A stretch of 64,000 nucleotides of DNA from Pseudomonas viridiflava (GCF_003702045.1 NZ_RBTP01000002.1:30264-94263), one strand, 5' to 3'; numbered from the stretch's first letter, positions 16,584-31,897 are shown. Numbers and translations are program-made. The notes: generated by a model from the letters alone, not told the origin.

Positions 16584-16946
16584 ATGCCCAGGTCACTGCT
16601 GATTGTCAGCCGTCAGTCGCCCTGGTCAGGGCCTGGCGCTCGCGAGGCCCTGGACATCGTGCTAGCGGGAGGCGCGTTCGATTTGCCCATCGGCCTGCTG
16701 TTTCTCGATGACGGTGTGCTGCAACTGCTGCCACGACAGGCTGCGGCCGCCGTGCAACAGAAAGACCTGACAGCCAATCTCAAAGCGCTGTCGATGTTTG
16801 GCGTCGACGACCTGTTCGCCTGCGCACAGAGCCTCGCTGAACGCGGGGTTCAAGCTCATGACCTGAATGAAGACATCCTTGTGCTCTCAGGCAGGACCGA
16901 GCTGTCGGCGCTGTTCGAGCGCTATGACCAGGTGATAACGATCTGA
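16584..16946 (+). CDS. tusC: TusC, sulfur relay subunit
   Basis: 120 residues of the DsrF/TusC family (MPRSLLIVSRQSPWSGPGAREALDI begins with the characteristic strand and glycine-rich turn; then IGLLFLDDGVLQLLP). It lies one base after tusD and overlaps the tusB start as TGATG. It is a structural member of the heterohexameric TusBCD complex in the cytoplasm. Confidence 0.92.
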   Translation: MPRSLLIVSRQSPWSGPGAREALDIVLAGGAFDLPIGLLFLDDGVLQLLPRQAAAAVQQKDLTANLKALSMFGVDDLFACAQSLAERGVQAHDLNEDILVLSGRTELSALFERYDQVITI

Positions 16947-17239
16947 TGAGTACTTTGCACGTTCTTTCACACTCCCCCTTCACCGACAGCCGGCTCGACA
17001 GCTGCCTGCGTCTGCTCGGCGATGACGACGGCATTCTGCTCTGCGGCGATGCCACCTACGCCTTGATGCCGACCAGCGCAGTGCTGGCCAGACTGCAGGC
17101 GAGCACTGAATCGTTGTATGCGCTGGATGAAGACCTTCTGGCACGAAACATCGTATTGCCGACCGGCGCGGTCAGCGTGGATTACGCAGGCTTCGTCGCG
17201 CTGTCGATCCGTTTTGACAAAGTGAACACCTGGCTATGA
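16946..17239 (+). CDS. tusB: TusB, sulfur relay subunit
   Basis: 97 residues of the DsrH/TusB family (STLHVLSHSPFTDSRLDSCL; ending in SIRFDKVNTWL, the usual VxTWx tail). It completes TusBCD. Its last bases overlap the tusE start as ATGA. Confidence 0.92.
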   Translation: MSTLHVLSHSPFTDSRLDSCLRLLGDDDGILLCGDATYALMPTSAVLARLQASTESLYALDEDLLARNIVLPTGAVSVDYAGFVALSIRFDKVNTWL

Positions 17240-17571
17240 AGCAGTTGATCGTCGCCGAGCGCACCTTGGAACTCGACAAGGAAGGGTTCCTCAAGGATTT
17301 GAACGACTGGTCCCTGGAAGTCGCTCACGCGCTGGCTGCCGAAGAAGGCTTGCCGCTGACTGCCGAGCACGTCGAAATTCTTCAGTTGTTGCGCGCATTC
17401 TACTCAGAATTTCAGCTGTCTCCCGCGACCCGCCCATTGATCAAGTACACCGCCTTGAAGCTGGGCGTCGAGAAAGGCAACAGCATGCACCTTAACCGCC
17501 TGTTCAACGGCACCCCCGCCAAACTTGCCGCCAAGCTGGCGGGCCTGCCGAAGCCGACCAATTGCATATGA
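17236..17571 (+). CDS. tusE: TusE/DsrC-family sulfur carrier
   Basis: 111 residues, DsrC fold (LELDKEGFLKDLNDWS, then LGVEKGNSMHLNRLFNG, then KLAGLPKPTNCI). The penultimate Cys at the mobile C-terminus is the persulfide carrier that delivers sulfur to MnmA. It overlaps tusB by four bases and ybiB by four bases (ATGA), so the cluster is translated as a unit. Confidence 0.93.
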   Translation: MKQLIVAERTLELDKEGFLKDLNDWSLEVAHALAAEEGLPLTAEHVEILQLLRAFYSEFQLSPATRPLIKYTALKLGVEKGNSMHLNRLFNGTPAKLAAKLAGLPKPTNCI

Positions 17572-18569
17572 ACGAACTTACCCCGCTTGTCACCGAAACA
17601 CCCGCCGAGCATCCCTTCGCTCCGTTCGTCCGCATTCTGGGCAAAGGCAAGCGCGGCGCACGCAATCTCACGCGCGAAGAAGCCCGCGAGGCAATGGGCA
17701 TGGTGCTCGACGAGAAGGTCGAAGACACCCAGCTCGGCGCGTTCCTGATGCTGTTGCGTCATAAGGAAGAAAGCCCGGACGAGCTGGCCGGTTTCACCGA
17801 GGCCGTGCGGGAGCGCTTGAATGCCCCGCCGATTCAGATCGACATCGACTGGCCGACCTACGCGGGCAAGAAGCGCCATCTGCCGTGGTATCTGCTGGCC
17901 GCCAAGTGCCTGGCCCAGAACGGCATCAAGATCCTGATGCATGGCGGCGGCGCACATACTGCCGGGCGGCTCTACACTGAGCAGTTGCTCGGCGTGCTGA
18001 ATATTCCGCTGTGCCGCAACTGGTCATCCGTCGAAACGGCAATGGCGCACGATAATCTGGCGTTCATCCCGTTGGCCGACTGGGCACCGCAGTTGCAGCG
18101 CATGATCGACCTGCGCAACACCCTTGGCTTGCGCTCGCCGATCCATTCGCTGGCGCGGATTCTCAATCCGTTGCACGCACGCTGCGGGCTGCAAAGCATC
18201 TTCCACCCCGGCTACCAGGGCGTACACCGCGACGCCAGTAGCCTGCTGGGCGACAACGCTATCGTGGTCAAGGGCGACGGCGGCGAAATCGAGATCAATC
18301 CGGACACTATCAGCCACTTGTACGGCACCACCGGCGGACAGCCGTGGGATGAGGAGTGGCCTGCCCTCTCGCCTCGTCGACACGTCAAACCGGCCACCCT
18401 TGAACCGCAGCAATTGGTTGGATTGTGGCGTGGTGAGATTGAAGACAGCTACCCGCAACTGGCATTGATATCGACTATCGCGCTCGCGTTGCGCGGCTTG
18501 GGGAGTGCGCGTGATGAAGCGTTTGCGCAGGCCGAGGTATTCTGGGCGCGTCGCGACAAAAACCTTTAA
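17568..18569 (+). CDS. ybiB: YbiB, TrpD2-like glycosyltransferase-fold DNA-binding protein
   Basis: 333 residues with the anthranilate phosphoribosyltransferase fold (FVRILGKGKRGARNLTREEA; LGAFLMLLRHKEESPDELAGFTEA; then HGGGAHTAGR). E. coli YbiB is structurally related to TrpD but binds nucleic acid and lacks TrpD activity. The family name TrpD2 reflects this. The ATG at 17568 overlaps the tusE stop, so the TTG at 17562 is not used. A metabolic TrpD role is unlikely because no trp genes are near. Confidence 0.85.
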   Translation: MNELTPLVTETPAEHPFAPFVRILGKGKRGARNLTREEAREAMGMVLDEKVEDTQLGAFLMLLRHKEESPDELAGFTEAVRERLNAPPIQIDIDWPTYAGKKRHLPWYLLAAKCLAQNGIKILMHGGGAHTAGRLYTEQLLGVLNIPLCRNWSSVETAMAHDNLAFIPLADWAPQLQRMIDLRNTLGLRSPIHSLARILNPLHARCGLQSIFHPGYQGVHRDASSLLGDNAIVVKGDGGEIEINPDTISHLYGTTGGQPWDEEWPALSPRRHVKPATLEPQQLVGLWRGEIEDSYPQLALISTIALALRGLGSARDEAFAQAEVFWARRDKNL

Positions 18570-18677
18570 CCGATCGGTTCATTCGATGCTTATAGGTCAC
18601 TATTTGCGCTTTTCGGACGAACCGATGCCACTAGACTGATCTCCAAACGGTACTTAATCGGAAACGGGGATTCAGAC

Positions 18678-19676
18678 ATGGGCCTTCTGGTCGAAGGACG
18701 CTGGCAAGACCAGTGGTACGAGAGCAGCAAAGACGGAGCATTCCAGCGCGAGAATGCCCAGCGGCGCAGCTGGGTGACCGCTGATGGCAAGCCTGGGCCT
18801 TCTGGTGAAGGCGGTTTCGCCGCCGAGGCAGACCGCTACCATTTGTACGTTTCACTGGCCTGCCCTTGGGCGCATCGCACGCTGATCCTGCGCAAGCTCA
18901 AGGGACTGGAGAGCCTGATCGATGTGTCAGTCGTCAGTTGGCTGATGCTGGAAAACGGCTGGACCTTCGACCGGGAAAAAGGCTCCAGTGGCGATGCGCT
19001 CGACAACCTGACGTTTTTGCATCAGCGCTACACCGCTGATGATCCTCATTACACAGGGCGGGTCACGGTGCCGGTTTTGTGGGACAAGCAGCAACAGCGA
19101 ATCGTCAGCAATGAGTCAGCGGAGATCATCCGCATGTTTAACTCGGCGTTTGACGAGTTGACGGGCAATGGACTGGACTTTTACCCGTCAGCGCTGCGGC
19201 CGACCATTGATGAACTCAATGAGCGCATTTATCCCGCCGTCAACAACGGCGTGTATCGCGCAGGCTTTGCCACCTCGCAGAATGCCTATGAAGAAGCCTT
19301 CGACGACGTGTTCGCCGAACTGGACGAGCTGGAGAAGCTACTGGGCGAGAAGCGCTATCTGGCGGGCGAACACCTCACCGAAGCCGACGTGCGACTGTTC
19401 ACTACCATCGTGCGCTTTGATGCGGTGTATTACAGCCACTTCAAGTGCAACCAGCGGCGTATCACGGATTACCCGAACCTCAGCAACTGGCTGCGCGAGC
19501 TTTATCAATGGCCGGGTATCGCCGAGACGGTGAATTTCGAGCACATCAAACGCCACTATTATGCGAGCCATCGCACCATCAACCCTACCGCAATCATCCC
19601 CAAGGGTCCGGCATTGAATCTTGAGGCCAGCCACGACCGTGAACGGCTGTCCGGCATGGGCGTCTGGAAAAAGTGA
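18678..19676 (+). CDS. yqjG: Glutathionyl-hydroquinone reductase (YqjG/ECM4-type GST)
   Basis: 332 residues, Xi-class glutathione transferase. The N-terminal thioredoxin-like domain has the catalytic LACPWAHRT motif (Cys near residue 58). The C-terminal helical domain contains LAGEHLTEADVRLFTTIVRFD. These enzymes reduce glutathionyl-hydroquinones. The gene is monocistronic between ybiB and a terminator shared with convergent cysG. Confidence 0.9.
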   Translation: MGLLVEGRWQDQWYESSKDGAFQRENAQRRSWVTADGKPGPSGEGGFAAEADRYHLYVSLACPWAHRTLILRKLKGLESLIDVSVVSWLMLENGWTFDREKGSSGDALDNLTFLHQRYTADDPHYTGRVTVPVLWDKQQQRIVSNESAEIIRMFNSAFDELTGNGLDFYPSALRPTIDELNERIYPAVNNGVYRAGFATSQNAYEEAFDDVFAELDELEKLLGEKRYLAGEHLTEADVRLFTTIVRFDAVYYSHFKCNQRRITDYPNLSNWLRELYQWPGIAETVNFEHIKRHYYASHRTINPTAIIPKGPALNLEASHDRERLSGMGVWKK

Positions 19677-19688
19677 ATGAGTGAAGAT

Positions 19689-19710
19689 GGATAGCCCGAG
19701 CGGGCTATCC
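19689..19710. terminator. Bidirectional hairpin between yqjG and cysG
   Basis: A near-perfect palindrome, ggatagcccg-ag-cgggctatcc, lying 13 bases after the yqjG stop and 12 before the cysG stop. It probably ends both convergent transcripts. The flanking T-tract is weak. Confidence 0.6.
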
Positions 19711-19721
19711 ATTAGCCAGCA

Positions 19722-21116
19722 TCAGACAGTGGCCTGATTACCCTCGAACCAGGCCAGCTTTTCTCGTAGCTGAACCACTTCACCAATGATGACCAAGGTA
19801 GGCGCATGCACCTCATGCTCGGCGACCAGTTGCGGCAGGTTGGCCAGCGTGCCCGTGAACACCCGCTGATGGGTCGTGGTGCCCTGTTGAACCAGCGCCG
19901 CTGGCGTGTCCGCAGAACGACCATGTCTGATCAGTTCCTGGCAGATCACTGGCAAACCGATCAATCCCATGTAGAACACCAGCGTCTGCGCTGGAGCCAC
20001 CAGATCTGACCACGGCAAGTCCGAGCTGCCATCCTTCAGGTGACCCGTAATGAACCGCACCGATTGGGCATGATCTCGATGAGTCAGCGGAATGCCGGCG
20101 TAGGCTGCACAGCCGCTGGCGGCGGTGATGCCAGGCACCACCTGAAACGGAATTCCGTGCGCCGCCAACTCTTCGATTTCCTCGCCGCCTCGGCCGAAGA
20201 TGAACGGATCACCGCCTTTAAGGCGAACCACCCGCTTGCCTTGCTTGGCAAGGTCCACCAATTGCTTGTTGATCTGATCCTGCGGCACGGCATGTTCGGA
20301 ACGACGCTTTCCGACATAAACCCGCTCGGCATCGCGGCGGCACAGATCGAGGATGGTGGGCGCTACCAGGCGGTCGTACAGCACCACATCCGCTTGCTGC
20401 ATCAGGCGCAACGCCTTGAACGTGAGCAAATCAGGATCACCGGGGCCTGCGCCCACCAGATAGACCTCGCCGGTTTGCGCCGGCGGCTCGCCCGCAATCT
20501 TGGCGATCAACAGGCGCTCTGCTTCGGCACCCTGCCCGGCCAGTTGACGATCGGCAATGGCTCCTTGGAAAACTTCTTCCCAGAACGCACGGCGCTGCTG
20601 CACGTTTGGAAGCAGCCCTTTGACCTGATGACGAAAGCGCGCCGCCAATCCGGCAAGCTGCCCATAAGTCGAAGGAATCCAGGTTTCCAGCTTGGCGCGA
20701 ATCAGTCGCGCCAGCACGGGAGCATCACCGCCACTTGAAACGGCAATCACCAGCGGTGACCGGTCGACGATGGCTGGAAAAATGACCGTGCACAACGCAG
20801 GCGCATCCACCACATTGACCGGAACACAGCGCAGCCGGGCATCGTGGGATACCTGGGCATTAAGCGGCTCGTCATCAGTGGCAGCGATGATCAGCACGCA
20901 GCCGTCCAGATCATCTTCGTGATAGCCACGCAGAATCATCTCGCCGCCGCTCTGGACGACCAACTCGCCCAACTGAGTTTCGATCTCTGGCGCGACCACC
21001 CTGATGATGGCCCCTGCTTCGAAGATCAACCGGGATTTGCGCAAGGCAATTTCACCGCCGCCGACCACCAGCACTCGGCTGCCACGCAGATTATGGAACA
21101 GCGGCAGGAATTCCAT
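19722..21116 (-). CDS. cysG: CysG, multifunctional siroheme synthase
   Basis: 464 residues. The N-terminal CysG-B module ([20 protein letters not shown] site) is precorrin-2 dehydrogenase/ferrochelatase. The C-terminal CysG-A module is uroporphyrinogen III methyltransferase ([20 protein letters not shown]; then [17 protein letters not shown]). It makes siroheme for sulfite and nitrite reductases. The ATG directly follows the serS stop without a gap, so cysG is the last gene of the ftsK-lolA-rarA-crcB-serS-cysG direction. Confidence 0.95.
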   Translation of the reverse strand: MEFLPLFHNLRGSRVLVVGGGEIALRKSRLIFEAGAIIRVVAPEIETQLGELVVQSGGEMILRGYHEDDLDGCVLIIAATDDEPLNAQVSHDARLRCVPVNVVDAPALCTVIFPAIVDRSPLVIAVSSGGDAPVLARLIRAKLETWIPSTYGQLAGLAARFRHQVKGLLPNVQQRRAFWEEVFQGAIADRQLAGQGAEAERLLIAKIAGEPPAQTGEVYLVGAGPGDPDLLTFKALRLMQQADVVLYDRLVAPTILDLCRRDAERVYVGKRRSEHAVPQDQINKQLVDLAKQGKRVVRLKGGDPFIFGRGGEEIEELAAHGIPFQVVPGITAASGCAAYAGIPLTHRDHAQSVRFITGHLKDGSSDLPWSDLVAPAQTLVFYMGLIGLPVICQELIRHGRSADTPAALVQQGTTTHQRVFTGTLANLPQLVAEHEVHAPTLVIIGEVVQLREKLAWFEGNQATV

Positions 21117-22787
<1,671 letters not shown>

Positions 22788-22788
<1 letters not shown>

Positions 22789-24110
22789 TACTTTCTCCGC
22801 TTGCGGGGGCTGGCGTCATCCAGCGCGTTCAAGTGCCTGAGCTTTTCGCCGATCTTGAGTTCGAGGCCGCGAGGCACCGGCTGATAATACTGGCGCGGCT
22901 CCAACTCGTCAGGGAAGTAATCTTCACCTGCGGCGTACGCGTCCGGCTCGTCATGCGCATATCGGTATTCTTCACCATAACCCAGCTGTTTCATGAGCTT
23001 GGTTGGCGCGTTGCGCAGGTGCAGCGGGACTTCGAGCGAGCCGTGTTCGGACGCTTCGCGCATGGCGCTTTTAAACGCCATATACACCGCATTGCTTTTC
23101 GGTGCGCAGGCCAGATAGACAATCGCCTGAGCGACCGCCAACTCCCCTTCGGGGCTGCCCAGGCGTTCCTGCACATCCCAGGCCGACATGCAAAGTGGCA
23201 AGGCCCGTGGGTCAGCGTTGCCAATGTCTTCGCTCGCCATGCGCACCACGCGGCGCGCCAGGTACAACGGGTCACACCCGCCGTCGATCATGCGGGCGAA
23301 CCAGTACAGCGCCGCATCCGGATTGGAGCCACGAATCGACTTGTGCAACGCCGAAATCTGGTCATAGAACGCTTCGCCGCCCTTATCGAAACGACGCCGA
23401 CTGTCACCCAGCAGACTCTGCAACAGTTCAGTGCCTATCTCGCTGCCGTCTTCGGCCAGGTCGGAGGCATTTTCCAAAAGGTTGAGCATGCGCCGACCAT
23501 CGCCATCGGCGGCGGCCATGAGAATGGCGAAGCCTTCATCGTTCAACGTCAGGTGGCGCTGGCCCAGCCCGCGATCTTCAGTTAGCGCGCGGTGCACCAG
23601 CTTGCGCAGTGCCGCTTCGTCCAGGCTTTTGAGCACATAGACTCGGGCTCGGGACAGCAGCGCGTTGTTCAGTTCAAACGAGGGATTCTCGGTGGTGGCA
23701 CCAATGAAAATCAGCGTGCCGTCTTCAACATAAGGCAGAAACGCATCCTGCTGCGATTTGTTGAAGCGATGCACTTCGTCAACGAACAGAATGGTACGCC
23801 GACCGTACTGGCCAGCCTGCTGCTTGGCCACCTCGACAGCCTGGCGAATTTCCTTCACACCGGCCAGCACGGCGGAAACCGTTTCGAAGTGCGCATCCGA
23901 TACCTTGGCCAGCAGCCGGGCCAGCGTGGTCTTACCCACGCCCGGCGGCCCCCAGAAAATCATGGAGTGCAACGCGCCCTGCTCCAGCGCCTCGCGCAAA
24001 GGCTTGCCATGAGCCAGCACGTGCTCCTGACCGACATACTCGTCCAGATTGGTCGCACGCAGACGTGCGGCCAGTGGCTGAGCGATGGGTTCGCGGCTAA
24101 ACAGGTCCAT
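22788..24110 (-). CDS. rarA: RarA (MgsA), replication-associated AAA+ recombination protein
   Basis: 440 residues, clamp-loader-like AAA+ ATPase. Walker [16 protein letters not shown] (about residue 54), Walker [11 protein letters not shown], sensor 1 GATTENPSF and a C-terminal tetramerisation region ([18 protein letters not shown]). It acts at stalled forks with SSB. It lies 19 bases downstream of lolA. Confidence 0.96.
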
Positions 24111-24129
24111 GGTTCGGAATCAGGCCTTT

Positions 24130-24753
24130 TTACTCTTGAATGACATCAGCACCCTTGGGAATCTGGAACTGAAACTTGCTGGCCGGAATCGGCTCGTTGG
24201 CCTTCACGCCAGTGAACAGGATGTTGGTGCGCTGCCCCACGCTGTCGATCAACTGCATGTCATTGATGATGCCGTTACGGAACGACAGGCGCAGGCTGTC
24301 GAATAGCGTGTCCTTGGTCTTGGGCTTGAGCACGAAGTCGATGACACCGCCCGCTTCCTTGGTGGTGATATCGAAGCTCTCGCTGATCTTGGACACATCG
24401 CCCGATAGCAGCAATGCCGGAGTCTGGGTTAGACGTTGATCGAGGGTCTTGATGGTCACCTGCTCAAGATCCGGGTCCCAGAGCGATACCTTTTTACCGT
24501 CCGACACCATCAGTTGTTCCTGGGGCGCATCGGTGTGCCAGTTGAACAGGCCTGGACGCTGTAAGGCCATTTCGCCCGAGGTTTCTTGCAACTGGGTGCC
24601 ACTGCCGTCCAGCGTCAGTTGCGAGAAGCGCGCACTCAGCGTGCGGGAGTTCTCCAGCAACTGGGTCAGGCGTGTCACGTCCTTGCTGTCTGCATGGGCG
24701 GGAATTACGGAGAAGGTCAGTGCGGTTGCCAACAGCATGCGGATAAGACGCAT
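24130..24753 (-). CDS. lolA: LolA, periplasmic lipoprotein carrier
   Basis: 207 residues with a signal peptide ([21 protein letters not shown]; cleavage after AHA). The mature protein has the LolA beta-barrel pattern ([33 protein letters not shown]). It ferries lipoproteins from LolCDE to LolB. The ATG at 24753 is preceded by AGAGGAATTCC, a good ribosome site, so longer upstream starts were rejected. Confidence 0.95.
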   Translation of the reverse strand: MRLIRMLLATALTFSVIPAHADSKDVTRLTQLLENSRTLSARFSQLTLDGSGTQLQETSGEMALQRPGLFNWHTDAPQEQLMVSDGKKVSLWDPDLEQVTIKTLDQRLTQTPALLLSGDVSKISESFDITTKEAGGVIDFVLKPKTKDTLFDSLRLSFRNGIINDMQLIDSVGQRTNILFTGVKANEPIPASKFQFQIPKGADVIQE

Positions 24754-24830
24754 GGAATTCCTCTTTGCAGTCATTGGGATGTAGCGACAGCGAGCAGCGC
24801 TCACTGTCGACGCAGTCTTGAGCTTGACGA

Positions 24831-27233
24831 TCAGTCACGCATGGGGGCTGGCGCGATCACTTCGCGTGACCCGTTGGTGTTCATGGCGGTCACGACACCG
24901 GCCATTTCCATCGCTTCAATCATGCGGGCCGCCCGGTTGTAACCAATCTTGAGCTTGCGCTGAACGGCGGAAATCGAGGCGCGACGGCTTTCCAGCACGA
25001 ACTTGACGGCTTCATCGTAGAGCGCATCGCTCTCGCTGTCGTCACCACCCTCGCCACCACCGCCATCGAACCCGCTGCCCGGCTCTTCGACGCCAGCCAG
25101 AATATCGTCGTTGTAGTCCGGCGTGCCGCGCAACTTCCAGGCTTCCACCACACGGTGGACCTCTTCGTCGGAAACGAATGCACCGTGCACACGAATCGGC
25201 AGGCTGGTTCCGGGTGGCATGTAGAGCATGTCACCGTGGCCCAGCAATTGCTCCGCACCACCCTGATCGATGATGGTACGCGAATCGATCTTGCTCGATA
25301 CCTGAAATGCCATACGCGTAGGGATGTTGGCCTTGATCAGGCCGGTAATGACATCGACCGACGGACGCTGGGTAGCCAGGATCAGGTGAATACCGGCCGC
25401 ACGGGCTTTCTGGGCGATACGGGCGATGAGTTCCTCGACCTTCTTGCCGACGATCATCATCATGTCGGCGAACTCGTCCACCACCACCACAATGGTCGGC
25501 AGCTTGGTCAGCAGTGGCGCTTCGTCATGAATGCTTTCACGCTTGTACAGCGGATCCGCCAGCGGCTCTCCGGCGTCCTGAGCGTCCTTGACCTTCTGGT
25601 TGAAGCCCGACAGGTTACGCACGCCCATTTTTGCCATCAGTTTATAGCGACGCTCCATCTCGGCCACGCTCCAGCGCAGTGCGTTGGCAGCGTCCTTCAT
25701 GTCGGTCACCACTGGGCACAGCAGGTGCGGAATGCCTTCGTAGATCGACAGTTCCAGCATCTTCGGGTCGATCATGATCAGCTTGGCGTCTTCGGGGCCG
25801 GACTTGAACAAAATCGACAGAATCATCGCGTTCACACCCACCGACTTACCGGAACCGGTCGTACCCGCCACCAGCAGGTGCGGCATCTTTGCAAGGTCGG
25901 TAATCACCGGCTTGCCGCCGATGTCATGGCCGAGCGCCAGGGTCACAGGGGACTTGGCGTTGTCGTACTCAGGCGTTGACAGCACTTCCGAGAACCGCAC
26001 GATCTGGCGGTCTTCGTTAGGAATCTCGATACCCACGGTGGTCTTGCCGGGAATCACCTCGACGACGCGCACGCTCGTCACCGCCAGCGAGCGGGCCAGG
26101 TCTTTGGCCAGGTTGGAGATGCGGCTGACCTTGACGCCCGCGGCTGGCTGAATCTCGTAACGGGTAATGACCGGGCCGGGGTGAATGGAATCCACCGAAA
26201 CCTCGACCCCGAACTCCTTGAGTTTGATTTCCAGCAGGTGCCCGACTGCCGCCAGGGATTCAGGCGAATAGTTGAGCTGCTTCTTTTCAGCCGGGTCGAG
26301 AATCGAGATCGGCGGCAAGGTGCCTTCGACCGCGCTGTCGACGAACAGAGGTGCCTGCTTTTCCTTCTGCACCCGCTTGCTGGGCTCGGGCGGACGCGAC
26401 GGAGCGGGAGCAATAACGGCTGGCACGTGTTTCTCGCGCTCGGTCATGTGCTTGCTGAGGGACGCCTCGCGCTCGATGATGCGCTCGCGGGCCTTGGCCT
26501 GTTCGCGGCGATCGGAGGCGACCGGGGCTACGACGTCGTTGATCTGCATATCGACTTCGCGCAACTGCGCAACCATCTGCTTGCGCTCGGCTCGCGCCGT
26601 CCACCAGCGATTGGCCGCACTCTGGAACAGCTCGAACAGGTCCAGCGTGATTTTGCCGGTCACGTCCATGACTTTGAACCATGACAGGTCGGTGAACACG
26701 GTCAGGCCGAACAGGAACAAGGCAATGAACAGCAACGTGCTGCCCTGAATGTTCAGCGCTTTCTTGGCCAGATCACCCAGCACTTCGCCCAGCACGCCGC
26801 CCGCAGAACCGGGAAAGCCTGCTGCAAAATGAAAGTGGATATGCGCCAGTGCAGCACCCGCCAGCACCAGAAATACCAGACCGATAAGGCGCCATGAGAA
26901 CAGCCAGCCGCTCCACTGCCACGGTTCATGGCGATGACGAAACACCTGCCACGCCTTGATGGCCAGCAGCAGCGGGAAGATATAGGCGAAATAACCCAGG
27001 ACCATGAACAGGATATCTGCACAGAACGCGCCGGCACGACCGGCCGCATTCTGCACCTGCGCGGCACTGCTGGTATGGCTCCAGCCGGGATCACTCTGAT
27101 CGTAGGTCAACAGTGCCATCATCAGGTAAAGGCACAGTGCACCGAAGGCAATCAGAGCGCCTTCCTTGAGCCGGTAATGCAATTGCTGCCGCCAAAGCGG
27201 AACAGCGCTGGGTGCTGGTGTGGATTTCTTCAA
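24831..27233 (-). CDS. ftsK: FtsK, DNA translocase and cell-division protein
   Basis: 800 residues. About four N-terminal membrane helices (residues 25-185) anchor it at the septum. A charged linker follows, then a RecA-like motor with Walker [16 protein letters not shown] and Walker [14 protein letters not shown]. The C-terminal gamma winged helix ([21 protein letters not shown]) reads KOPS-type polarity sequences. It pumps chromosome ends toward dif and activates XerCD. It heads the leftward gene set with lolA. Confidence 0.97.
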   Translation of the reverse strand: MKKSTPAPSAVPLWRQQLHYRLKEGALIAFGALCLYLMMALLTYDQSDPGWSHTSSAAQVQNAAGRAGAFCADILFMVLGYFAYIFPLLLAIKAWQVFRHRHEPWQWSGWLFSWRLIGLVFLVLAGAALAHIHFHFAAGFPGSAGGVLGEVLGDLAKKALNIQGSTLLFIALFLFGLTVFTDLSWFKVMDVTGKITLDLFELFQSAANRWWTARAERKQMVAQLREVDMQINDVVAPVASDRREQAKARERIIEREASLSKHMTEREKHVPAVIAPAPSRPPEPSKRVQKEKQAPLFVDSAVEGTLPPISILDPAEKKQLNYSPESLAAVGHLLEIKLKEFGVEVSVDSIHPGPVITRYEIQPAAGVKVSRISNLAKDLARSLAVTSVRVVEVIPGKTTVGIEIPNEDRQIVRFSEVLSTPEYDNAKSPVTLALGHDIGGKPVITDLAKMPHLLVAGTTGSGKSVGVNAMILSILFKSGPEDAKLIMIDPKMLELSIYEGIPHLLCPVVTDMKDAANALRWSVAEMERRYKLMAKMGVRNLSGFNQKVKDAQDAGEPLADPLYKRESIHDEAPLLTKLPTIVVVVDEFADMMMIVGKKVEELIARIAQKARAAGIHLILATQRPSVDVITGLIKANIPTRMAFQVSSKIDSRTIIDQGGAEQLLGHGDMLYMPPGTSLPIRVHGAFVSDEEVHRVVEAWKLRGTPDYNDDILAGVEEPGSGFDGGGGEGGDDSESDALYDEAVKFVLESRRASISAVQRKLKIGYNRAARMIEAMEMAGVVTAMNTNGSREVIAPAPMRD

Positions 27234-27711
27234 AACGCTTTATTTCCTGCGCTGGAGCGCGAACATCTCGTTGATTGACTATGAACAACTGTCACAGACA
27301 CTAGCCAGGCCCTGATGGAAATGGGCGGTCGGCCAGCGGGAGCACCTGATCGGCAGCCGGTTGAATGATAATGCGAAAAGCCGGCATTGTACGGCTTTAC
27401 CCGCCTTGAGGTCTGTACGAAAACTCGCTAAACCGGCTGGATGACCGATATTAAGCCTGCGTCAAGGCTGCCTGCCTTCAAGTATTACTGACAACGTTCA
27501 ATTTGAGCATGCATTTTCTTTCGTGACAAAGGCTTATGACAGAATTCTGTCAGCAACCTGCAACAGCACTACCGCCGTCTTCATACTGCCGCACGCCCTA
27601 CCGCAGCAGACAGGGACGCGCCATAATGACGACCGCTTGTGACCGCATTTGCCGCATGGAGTTGCAAATGCGCATTCAAGCGCCCTCCCCTTCCGCAAAG
27701 TCGTGATGCCC
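27234..27711. other. Divergent ftsK-aat intergenic region
   Basis: About 480 bases without a gene. I recall trxB1 between ftsK and aat in P. aeruginosa PAO1; no trace of a thioredoxin reductase is visible here. A perfect 16-bp palindrome lies at 27537-27552, about 160 bases before aat. Confidence 0.55.
27537..27552. promoter_or_regulatory. 16-bp perfect palindrome upstream of aat (possible operator)
   Basis: tgacagaattctgtca equals its own reverse complement. It sits in the divergent promoter region and could bind a dimeric regulator; no regulator can be named. Confidence 0.4.
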
Positions 27712-28401
27712 ATGCTGACCTGGTTACAACGCAACAGCCTCGATTTCCCACCCCTGGACAAAGCACTTCGCGAGCCCAACGGATTGCTCGCGGCAGGCGG
27801 CGATTTGTCTGCCGACCGTCTGATTCGCGCTTACCGGCATGGCTGCTTCCCCTGGTTTCAGGACGGTCAACCGATCCTCTGGTGGTCTCCCGACCCACGT
27901 ACCGTGTTGCTGCCCGAAGAGTTGCACGTCTCACGCAGCCTCGGCAAAACCTTGCGCCGGGCCAAGTACAGGGTGACGTTCGATCAGGACTTCGCGGCCG
28001 TCATACAAGCCTGTGCCGAACCGCGCAGTTATGCCAATGAAACCTGGATCACCCGCTCCATGCAGGAGGCTTACCTGGAACTGCATCGACGCGGTCACGC
28101 GCACAGCGTCGAGGTCTGGGAGGACGATGCCCTGGTGGGCGGCCTCTACGGCCTGGCGATGGGGCAGTTGTTTTTTGGCGAGTCCATGTTCAGCCGCGCA
28201 GACGACGCCTCCAAGGTAGGCTTTGCCACGCTGGTGGAGCGCTTGCAGGCCTGGGGCTTTGTGCTGATCGACTGCCAGATGCCCACCCGCCACCTGGAAA
28301 GCTTCGGCGCATGCTCGATACCGCGCCAGGCATTTGCCGATTATTTGAACCGTCATCTGGATCACCCGACTAACGCAGACTGGTTACCTAGGCGAGTTTG
28401 A
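27712..28401 (+). CDS. aat: Aat, leucyl/phenylalanyl-tRNA--protein transferase
   Basis: 229 residues ([54 protein letters not shown]). It attaches Leu or Phe to N-terminal Arg or Lys, creating N-degrons that ClpS delivers to ClpAP. bpt, clpS and clpA lie close by, so the N-end rule module is nearly contiguous. The ATG at 27712 matches the family N-terminus; upstream in-frame ATG codons (27706 and earlier) are less likely. Confidence 0.95.
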   Translation: MLTWLQRNSLDFPPLDKALREPNGLLAAGGDLSADRLIRAYRHGCFPWFQDGQPILWWSPDPRTVLLPEELHVSRSLGKTLRRAKYRVTFDQDFAAVIQACAEPRSYANETWITRSMQEAYLELHRRGHAHSVEVWEDDALVGGLYGLAMGQLFFGESMFSRADDASKVGFATLVERLQAWGFVLIDCQMPTRHLESFGACSIPRQAFADYLNRHLDHPTNADWLPRRV

Positions 28402-28450
28402 CAGGCTGGCATACACTCATGATTAAAGGTTTTCTGACAAGGGGGCGATC

Positions 28451-29158
28451 ATGACCGAGCTGGCGCGGCTTAAGTTTTATGCCACTCAACCCCATACCTG
28501 CAGTTATCTGCCTGAAGAACAGGCGACTACGCTGTTTCTGGACCCCAGCCAACCGATGGATGTGCAGGTCTATGCCGACCTGTCGGACATGGGCTTTCGT
28601 CGTAGCGGCGATCACCTTTACCGCCCTCACTGCCAGAACTGCAGCGCCTGTGTGCCGGCACGGATTCCCGTGAGTCTGTTCGTGCCCGACAGGCAACAGA
28701 AGCGAATTGTGAAACGCAATGCCGATATCAACGTACGCAGCGTCAAGCCGACATTTACACAAGAGTATTTCGAGCTCTATCAACGCTACATCGAACAACG
28801 GCATGCCGACGGCGACATGTTCCCGCCCAGCCGCGATCAATTTTCAACGTTCCTGGTACGCGACCTGCCGTTCTCACGCTTTTATGAGTTCAGAGTCGAT
28901 GGGCGCCTTCTGGCGGTCGCCGTCACCGACCTGCTGCCCAACGGACTGTCTGCGGTCTATACCTTCTACGAACCGGAAGAGGAGCGCCGCAGCCTGGGGC
29001 GTTACGCGATTCTGTGGCAGATCGCCGAAGCCACTCGACTTCAACTCCATGCGGTGTATCTGGGGTACTGGATAAAGAACTGCAAAAAGATGAATTACAA
29101 GACCCAATATCGTCCGATTGAGCTTCTTACCAATCAAAGATGGGTCACTCTGTATTGA
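28451..29158 (+). CDS. bpt: Bpt, aspartate/glutamate leucyltransferase
   Basis: 235 residues, ATE-fold enzyme ([44 protein letters not shown]; then [17 protein letters not shown]). Formerly called arginyl-tRNA--protein transferase, the Bpt type moves Leu from tRNA to N-terminal Asp or Glu. The CxxC-containing N-terminus is conserved. It follows aat by 49 bases, probably in one transcript. Confidence 0.94.
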   Translation: MTELARLKFYATQPHTCSYLPEEQATTLFLDPSQPMDVQVYADLSDMGFRRSGDHLYRPHCQNCSACVPARIPVSLFVPDRQQKRIVKRNADINVRSVKPTFTQEYFELYQRYIEQRHADGDMFPPSRDQFSTFLVRDLPFSRFYEFRVDGRLLAVAVTDLLPNGLSAVYTFYEPEEERRSLGRYAILWQIAEATRLQLHAVYLGYWIKNCKKMNYKTQYRPIELLTNQRWVTLY

Positions 29159-29259
29159 ACCCCTTGGCTTAAACAGGTTTTTTCGGGCACAATGCACGCC
29201 GCTTTTGCCTGGCGCCACTTGCACCGGGCCACTCATTTGTATACCGAGGGCTTTACTGC

Positions 29260-29478
29260 ATGTCGAAAGAAGACAGCTTCGAAATGGAAGGCACTGTCGT
29301 CGACACCCTGCCCAACACCATGTTTCGTGTGGAGTTGGAAAACGGGCACGTCGTAACCGCGCATATCTCCGGCAAGATGCGCAAGAATTACATCCGTATT
29401 CTGACCGGTGACAAGGTGCGTGTAGAGTTGACGCCCTATGACTTGAGCAAAGGGCGCATCACCTACCGCGCTCGCTGA
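29260..29478 (+). CDS. infA: InfA, translation initiation factor IF-1
   Basis: 72 residues, complete S1-like OB fold ([42 protein letters not shown] end). It binds the 30S A site during initiation. It stands alone, followed by a strong terminator. Confidence 0.97.
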
Positions 29479-29492
29479 TCAGGCATAAACGA

Positions 29493-29520
29493 AAACGCCC
29501 GGCATATGCCGGGCGTTTTT
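29493..29520 (+). terminator. Intrinsic terminator after infA
   Basis: A stem aaacgcccggcat/atgccgggcgttt with a T-run, 15 bases after the infA stop. The symmetrical A/T flanks could also serve convergent clpA. Confidence 0.85.
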
Positions 29521-29593
29521 GTTTCTATCGATCACAGACAGCTCAAGCATGTTCAGGGCAACGTCCGTTTCCGGACGCCGCCCCACTACTCCA

Positions 29594-31867
<2,274 letters not shown>

Positions 31868-31897
31868 AGCTTCACCTCATACCCAAGTGGTCGGCGT

